NCBI GenBank assembly: GCA_003284375.1
Contig: QBVL01000014.1
Span: 1 to 39,617 of the forward strand
From: Prochlorococcus sp. AG-311-J23
GTDB lineage: Bacteria > Cyanobacteriota > Cyanobacteriia > PCC-6307 > Cyanobiaceae
DNA: 39,617 nt
Reading direction: 5' to 3'
Position numbers and translations under genes: made by a program. Positions 35,282 to 39,617 of the stretch are shown piece after piece. Under the pieces are notes generated by a model, which worked only from the letters and a program-made list of their open reading frames with translations, was not told the DNA's origin and ran no database searches. Position 1 is the first letter of the stretch. Every line of letters begins with the position of its first letter.

Positions 35282-35771
35282 TTAGATAGTAGACCAAATA
35301 AGATTTTCACCATAATTAACAATCATCAAGAAATATTGCTTAGCAATTCTATCTTGCTTAAAACCTATTGAGGTAAGCATTTTGATCAAATTTTTAAGCT
35401 TTTCATTAGTTCCATTTTCTATTCGATTTATATTTAAACGATTTATGGCATGGTCAGCCATTAAACCAAATCTTTCAACCCCAGTTCTCATAGAAGCCTT
35501 TGCCCATATCGTTAAACCTAAGTTGCTATTTCGATTAATTAAATCTATGTTTTTTAAGGAAATATTTCCTACTAATCTATTATTTTTCTTTAATAATTGC
35601 AATAGATAGAATATCAACTCTGTTTTGATTATTGATAATATATTCTAAATCCTTTTCTCTAGCGATAGGAAATATCCCATGATTATTATATTTAGTTGTA
35701 TTTATATCATTGTACCAGCTATACCACTAGCCTTAGATTCTGTCATCTTATGCAGGATTCCCAAGGTAAAT
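35282..35771 (-). pseudogene. GNAT N-acetyltransferase (RimJ/RimL type), frameshifted
   Basis: The 3' part (35282-35617) is a 111-codon frame with NRLVGNISLKNIDLINRNSN, a GNAT strand pair, then HAINRLNINRIENGTNEKL. The 5' part is in a different frame and reads WYSWYNDINTTKYNNHGIFP then IAREKDLEYIINNQNRVDIL, ending in IAIIKEK and stops near 35590; upstream residues (IYLGNPA) contain more stops. The two halves form the usual RimJ-like acetyltransferase. One indel in an A-rich run plus 5' nonsense codons means it is probably dead. Lies downstream of the FkbH gene on the same strand. Confidence 0.75.
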
Positions 35772-35810
35772 GGTATACCCTACTAGAATAGATTTTCAGT
35801 GGTCAAAATA

Positions 35811-37451
35811 TTACCTTGATGTGAATAAATCGTTTCTTGATTTTAAGATATTAGATATCTTGTCTTTGCTTAAGTAAATTATTTCTTTATCATAGTTTAG
35901 CTTGCATTCAATTAAGAAATTCTTGAACGGTATGTTCTTTCTTGTTTTACGGTATTCTAATTTAAATTTTTTATATGGTAATGACAAAAGTGATGATAAA
36001 AAATAGTATTCCAATTCCCTCTGGAAAACTCTACAAGACATTACAAAGGAACGAATAACTCCATCACTATCAATTAACAGGCAAATCACCTCTCCATGAC
36101 TACCGTATCTGTCGTGTAGTAGACCAGATATGATTTCACCTCCTTTACTCGTGATATCTGATATCTCGGATTCTGAGTATCTGATTCCATTTAGATTAAA
36201 TTGATTTGTTTTATTAATTAGTTGAATAGACCTATTCCACGTCTGAGCAGTTGGTAACTTTATCTCTAGATTCATTTCTAAATCAATAAGATGAGATCTG
36301 ATATCTTGAGATTTTCCTTCCAAAACTTGTAAACCTTTAAGTCTTTTACGATATAAATTAGTTCGATCTCTATCTTCATTAGTAACACTTTCTATTGGAA
36401 AATACTTGATTACTTCTGAAATAAATTCTGGAATATTCTCTAATTTTTCTGGAAAAATTAGACTTGAAGAATTACCGAATAATTTCGATACTTCTTGTAT
36501 TTCAATTTCATTATCATCTATAAATAGAAATGAGTCTTTAGTTAGATTGAGTTGAGCTATTAATTGATTAATTTGAAGAGATTTTGGTTCATAGGTTGCA
36601 ACGATTAATATAAAATCATTGAAATCAATTATAAAGTCATTACAATGAAAAGCCTTTTTAACATCATTGATTTCATTCTTTGATATAGCACATAGTAGAA
36701 CTCCATTTAACTTTAGATATTTAAGTAGTGTTTGGTAAAGGAAGTGCTTATAACCTTCTCTTTCCTGATCTGCTCTTATTCCATTCACTCCTTCTTCTCC
36801 TAAAATACCTGACCAGAATGTATTATCTAGATCAGTAATTAAAAGTTTTTTTGGTTCTCTATTTTTTAGAACTAATTCGCTTATCGTTTTTGATATCTTT
36901 GGTAGTTCACTTGTTTTAATAGGACAACCACTTATAATATAATTGTTTAAAGAGAAAATATCTTCAGTTATTATTTTTGAGCCTAATTCTTTAACACTAT
37001 TAATTATTAGATTTTTGAATTCATTCTTTTTATTTTCACTTTCTAAAAGAGGAAGACTATCTATGTCTAAATATATTATATTTTCATAACCTTTTCCTGC
37101 AAAAATGTGTAAATTACTGACAATCCTTTTTTTTGTTTCATCTGAATCATTCTTTGCTGTCGAGAAACCTATTCTCCAATCTAATTTTTCGCAAAAATCC
37201 CATGGAGTCAATATTAAAATATGATTACTTTTTGATGATTCTATTTCTTCATTAAGAAGGAATTGTTTTAGTGTATTAAAAGGTAGTGTTTCAATAGTTA
37301 CATCAAACCCTTCTATTGCAAAAAAGGTCTCTATATAAATTAAGAGTTGATTTACTTCAAAGGAGCATAGCAATTTAATCCGAATTTCACATTTTGTTAT
37401 TTTTTTATACTTATTAAGTATTTTCTTGGCTTTTAAATATGTTAATTCCAT
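35811..37451 (-). CDS. FkbH-like HAD-superfamily protein (glyceryl-ACP loading type)
   Basis: A 546-residue FkbH homologue. These proteins dephosphorylate 1,3-bisphosphoglycerate and load the glyceryl group onto an ACP. An N-terminal SGNH-like region (residues 20-190) precedes the HAD domain with LLITDLDNTFWSGILGEEG at 203-221 and FLFIDDNEIEIQEV further on, then a C-terminal GNAT-like region (NLNGIRYSESEI, GLLHDRYGSHGEVICLL). The gene follows the ACP gene by six bases. The pair suggests synthesis of a glyceryl or derived three-carbon acyl unit. ATG start. Confidence 0.85.
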   Translation of the reverse strand: MELTYLKAKKILNKYKKITKCEIRIKLLCSFEVNQLLIYIETFFAIEGFDVTIETLPFNTLKQFLLNEEIESSKSNHILILTPWDFCEKLDWRIGFSTAKNDSDETKKRIVSNLHIFAGKGYENIIYLDIDSLPLLESENKKNEFKNLIINSVKELGSKIITEDIFSLNNYIISGCPIKTSELPKISKTISELVLKNREPKKLLITDLDNTFWSGILGEEGVNGIRADQEREGYKHFLYQTLLKYLKLNGVLLCAISKNEINDVKKAFHCNDFIIDFNDFILIVATYEPKSLQINQLIAQLNLTKDSFLFIDDNEIEIQEVSKLFGNSSSLIFPEKLENIPEFISEVIKYFPIESVTNEDRDRTNLYRKRLKGLQVLEGKSQDIRSHLIDLEMNLEIKLPTAQTWNRSIQLINKTNQFNLNGIRYSESEISDITSKGGEIISGLLHDRYGSHGEVICLLIDSDGVIRSFVMSCRVFQRELEYYFLSSLLSLPYKKFKLEYRKTRKNIPFKNFLIECKLNYDKEIIYLSKDKISNILKSRNDLFTSR

Positions 37452-37457
37452 ACTTAA

Positions 37458-37703
37458 TTAAAGAGTAAACTTTTCTAGTATGGTTTTAATTGATTGTATA
37501 GAATTGATTTTCTCATAGTCTTTCAAATCTATAACAATTGAGAATTCACTTTCGCACGCTGCAATCAAGTAAAGTATATTTAATGAGTCCCAAGAACATA
37601 GTTCTTCAATTGATTCGATGTCGTTTATAGAATTAATTGAATCTTCCAGATCAAAAACTTCAATCAATATATCTTTTAACTTTACTTTGTTTTCTCTATT
37701 CAT
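37458..37703 (-). CDS. Acyl carrier protein (dedicated)
   Basis: An 81-residue acyl carrier protein. The phosphopantetheine site is Ser40 in CSWDSLNILYL, with the family's acidic helix pattern around it (IEELCSWDSL). Charge and length fit a discrete ACP distinct from the fatty-acid AcpP. It directly precedes the FkbH gene, so the two form an operon, and the hotdog-SDR fusion faces it across the decayed GNAT gene. ATG start at 37703. Confidence 0.85.
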   Translation of the reverse strand: MNRENKVKLKDILIEVFDLEDSINSINDIESIEELCSWDSLNILYLIAACESEFSIVIDLKDYEKINSIQSIKTILEKFTL

Positions 37704-37812
37704 AATATCGAAGAAATTTAGGCTGGATTTAAAAAAAAAGTTCAGGCTATTTAAGCCTTATTTCTATAGTATACTAATCATATATTAATTAAATAATATT
37801 TTACAGAAATAT

Positions 37813-37941
37813 TCATTGTCTTTTACCTGATGCCCTCCGTTTCATTACACGAAAAGTATCTGCTTCATTATGTTGGTTGTGTAGTGCTTCCAATGACCGA
37901 ATTTTGTCTTGCCATTGGATATACAACTTTTGGTAAGACAT
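37813..37941 (-). CDS. Possible 42-residue small protein
   Basis: An ATG-initiated frame (MSYQKLYIQWQDKIRSLEAL, HNQHNEADTFRVMKRRASGK) with a balanced, helical, charged composition unlike the AT-rich noise around it. No ribosome site is obvious. It resembles the short coiled-coil proteins found in picocyanobacteria, but no family is recognised. Lies upstream of the ACP-FkbH operon on the same strand. Confidence 0.4.
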   Translation of the reverse strand: MSYQKLYIQWQDKIRSLEALHNQHNEADTFRVMKRRASGKRQ

Positions 37942-38007
37942 AAATAATTACTTGACTTGTTGGTTTATATTCTATTCAATCTTTGCTATAGTCTAATATT
38001 GGGCAGA

Positions 38008-38053
38008 TTATTACTATATAATATTTTCAATAAAAAATATTATATAGTAATAA
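38008..38053. repeat. Long perfect inverted repeat
   Basis: 20-bp arms (38008-38027 and 38034-38053) pair perfectly around the 6-base loop CAATAA. AT-rich, no T tract after it. Too long and clean for chance; may be an RNA hairpin, a cruciform, or the scar or end of a small element. Confidence 0.75.
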
Positions 38054-38099
38054 GTCAGATTTCAATATTACGATTTTAGTCAAGAGCACTATAAAGAAT

Positions 38100-38237
38100 A
38101 AAAGTAAAATAGATAAAAATATATATCAGAATGAAAAGCTTAAAGGAAGATTAAAAGAGTCAAAAGAACTTTATGATCGAGGGTTAATTAGCTAGGAAGT
38201 GTATAAATCTCTTCAAGCAAAGGCATTAGGCTTATAA
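38100..38237 (+). pseudogene. Decayed small gene with SHOCT-like C-terminus
   Basis: The frame reads KLKGRLKESKELYDRGLIS, TAG (38193-38195), EVYKSLQAKALGL, TAA. The pattern LxxLKxLxDxGLISxEEYxxxxAxxL is that of SHOCT oligomerisation tails. A single nonsense codon interrupts it and no intact 5' part was found. Between 38240 and 38518 only another scrap is readable (FDYRTIAVRRKLEEMEDNQN near 38390-38450). Confidence 0.4.
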
Positions 38238-38518
38238 AGTAAAGAGATAATAATTAAAATACAAAAATAAAAAACTTATAATCCTTTAAAAAGTTAAAAT
38301 ATGAGCTTATTGAGAATGCCAGGAACCTTTGTTATGAATGGACGCTTACACGTTTAATAAAAACTCCATAACGTTCATTCATACCATTTGATTACAGGAC
38401 AATCGCGGTTAGACGTAAGTTAGAAGAGATGGAAGATAATCAGAATGAATAAAATCTTAATTAAATTCTGAAAAGCCTTGAAAAAATATTTTTACATCTT
38501 CTCATTAAAGAAGAAGAA

Positions 38519-39617
38519 TTAAGAAGTTAATTCACGAAAACTATCAGGTTCGCATAGATGATTATCAAACAAATTAGTAAGACATTTAGGAGAAAGGTGA
38601 ACTGTATCACACATATGAATATTGTTATTTAACCCTTCATTATTAGAAGTCAATTTATAAACATCTAAGAAATAAGAACCCCTAGATAAAACTTCTTGTT
38701 TTAAAAGTGAATTAAATATTTTGATCATTTCAGTTCTCTTTATGTCTAATTGATCAGGAAATTCTTTTTCCCTTCTTGGTGCTGGTACACCAAAGTAATA
38801 TCTTTTTGAGTAACTTGGAGAGAGAGTGTTCTCCATATGATTTAAATAACCTTCAATTAATTTTTCACATACTGCTGAAATGTCTTTTTCTTGTTTTATT
38901 GCATAGTCGAGCATACTGTCTTCTTTTTTGCAATCTCTATCTCCAAAAGAAATAAAAACTTTATCACTATAAGTATGATTTTTGATTTGCTGTTTTAATG
39001 AATCTTTCCATTGATTATTTCCGTGTTTAGCAAAATGCCAGGCTTTACTACCCCCTGCTATTAAAACTGGTTGAATCTTGTTTGACTTCGAAAATAAAGA
39101 GAGTGTTTGATGAGCAAAAGAAAGACAATGACTTTCTCCAAAATGAGGAATTTTCTCTAATTCGAGATTCTTATTCTTTTTTTCAAGTAGAGGATATAGT
39201 GAGGTAATGAATAAAAAGAAAGATAAAAAATATTTTTTATTACTTTCAATTTTAATGTTATTAATTGCTCCTTGACTGATTAATTTTCTGATTTTATTGA
39301 TGTTAAATAAGCTTTCTGAAAAATCTTTTTTTAGTAAATGTACGATTGTCATTCTTAATAAAGCGAGTAACTTATATTCTTGATTTATTGAGATTCTTTC
39401 GAGTGTCAATTTTGATAAATGAATCAACTCTTCTGATTTACCAAGATCACTCAATATGTTTCCCAGATTGTGATGTGCTTCTCCTAGATTAGGATTTAGT
39501 TCAATTGCTTTGCGTAGAGATAATTCTGCTTCTTGTAACTTGCCAAGATCTCTCAATACGCTTCCAAGATTGGAATGTGCATCTGCGAAATCAGGCTTAA
39601 GTTGAATGGCTTTACGA
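38519..39617 (-). CDS. TPR protein with SGNH-hydrolase-like C-terminal domain, 5' end outside window
   Basis: The minus-strand frame is open to the right edge, so the start is outside. The visible N-terminal part has TPR units (RKAIQLKPDFADAHSNLGS, LRDLGKLQEAELSLRKAIEL). The C-terminal domain has the hallmarks of an SGNH/GDSL-type fold: FGESHCLSFAHQTL (block I-like), KVFISFGDRDCKKED, and MCDTVHLSP near the end (DxxH block V). Such domains often act as O-acyl transferases or esterases on polysaccharide; the activity is not certain. Same TPR type as the other three island proteins. Confidence 0.72.
   Translation of the reverse strand, partial: RKAIQLKPDFADAHSNLGSVLRDLGKLQEAELSLRKAIELNPNLGEAHHNLGNILSDLGKSEELIHLSKLTLERISINQEYKLLALLRMTIVHLLKKDFSESLFNINKIRKLISQGAINNIKIESNKKYFLSFFLFITSLYPLLEKKNKNLELEKIPHFGESHCLSFAHQTLSLFSKSNKIQPVLIAGGSKAWHFAKHGNNQWKDSLKQQIKNHTYSDKVFISFGDRDCKKEDSMLDYAIKQEKDISAVCEKLIEGYLNHMENTLSPSYSKRYYFGVPAPRREKEFPDQLDIKRTEMIKIFNSLLKQEVLSRGSYFLDVYKLTSNNEGLNNNIHMCDTVHLSPKCLTNLFDNHLCEPDSFRELTS

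Noticed and set aside
1-39617. CRISPR array or insertion sequence with terminal repeats
   Set aside because: No regularly spaced repeats, cas genes or transposase-like frames were seen on either strand.

Overview
The window looks like a chromosome piece from a marine picocyanobacterium, most probably a low-light Prochlorococcus. This is inferred from the strong AT bias, the gene set (pheS, nadK, cobL, ribD, ftsH, argF, lexA with a cyanobacterial-type LexA box, DUF3122, DUF4278 and DUF2214 proteins) and a neighbouring cell-surface polysaccharide island. Species and strain cannot be fixed from the sequence alone.

Layout. Positions 1 to about 9060 are a compact block of housekeeping genes: pheS (5' end outside the window), nadK, cobL (converging on nadK with a 2-base gap), two small conserved genes, ribD, ftsH, argF and lexA. 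From about 9060 to the right edge the window is an accessory island. It holds glycan and surface-modification genes separated by decayed mobile-element pieces. The glycan modules are: a cupin / sugar-SDR / sugar C-methyltransferase operon (10490-12876); a TPR O-GlcNAc-transferase-like protein (13339-15540); a UDP-glucuronate-decarboxylase-like gene (16597-17544); a cargo operon of TPR-OGT, Gfo/Idh/MocA, C-methyltransferase and SDR (19026-24159); a four-gene sulfate-activation cassette of ATP sulfurylase, divergent pyruvate kinase, APS kinase and 5'(3')-nucleotidase (27090-30570); a TPR / CDP-glycerol-transferase-like protein (30558-32498); a hotdog-hotdog-SDR fusion facing an FkbH plus acyl-carrier-protein pair (33667-37703); and a TPR / SGNH-like protein that runs off the right edge.

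The mobile-element story is the most interesting part. A complete tRNA-Ala(GGC) at 17951-18023 is followed by a 6.9-kb segment that ends in an imperfect 46-bp copy of the 3' part of that tRNA (24834-24879). The segment begins with a broken tyrosine-recombinase gene (18157-18747) and carries the sugar-modification operon. Just inside each end lies a pair of GC-rich octamers (ATRCGCKC) with a 12-bp period, plausible recombinase arm sites. A further such pair (TGCGCA cores) lies left of the tRNA beside another integrase remnant. Four or more integrase fragments of one related type (16019-16490, 17542-17860, 18157-18747, 32640-33146) and three copies of a small gene family (intact at 26594-26953, decayed at 9940-10445 and 33166-33497) show repeated insertion and decay. 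This resembles the tRNA-targeted cargo elements (tycheposons) described in Prochlorococcus. The integrase fragments and the tRNA duplication are read directly from translation and alignment by eye; assignment to that element class is inference.

Four TPR proteins share similar N-terminal repeats but carry different C-terminal catalytic domains, so the island seems to diversify surface glycans by swapping both gene cassettes and protein domains.
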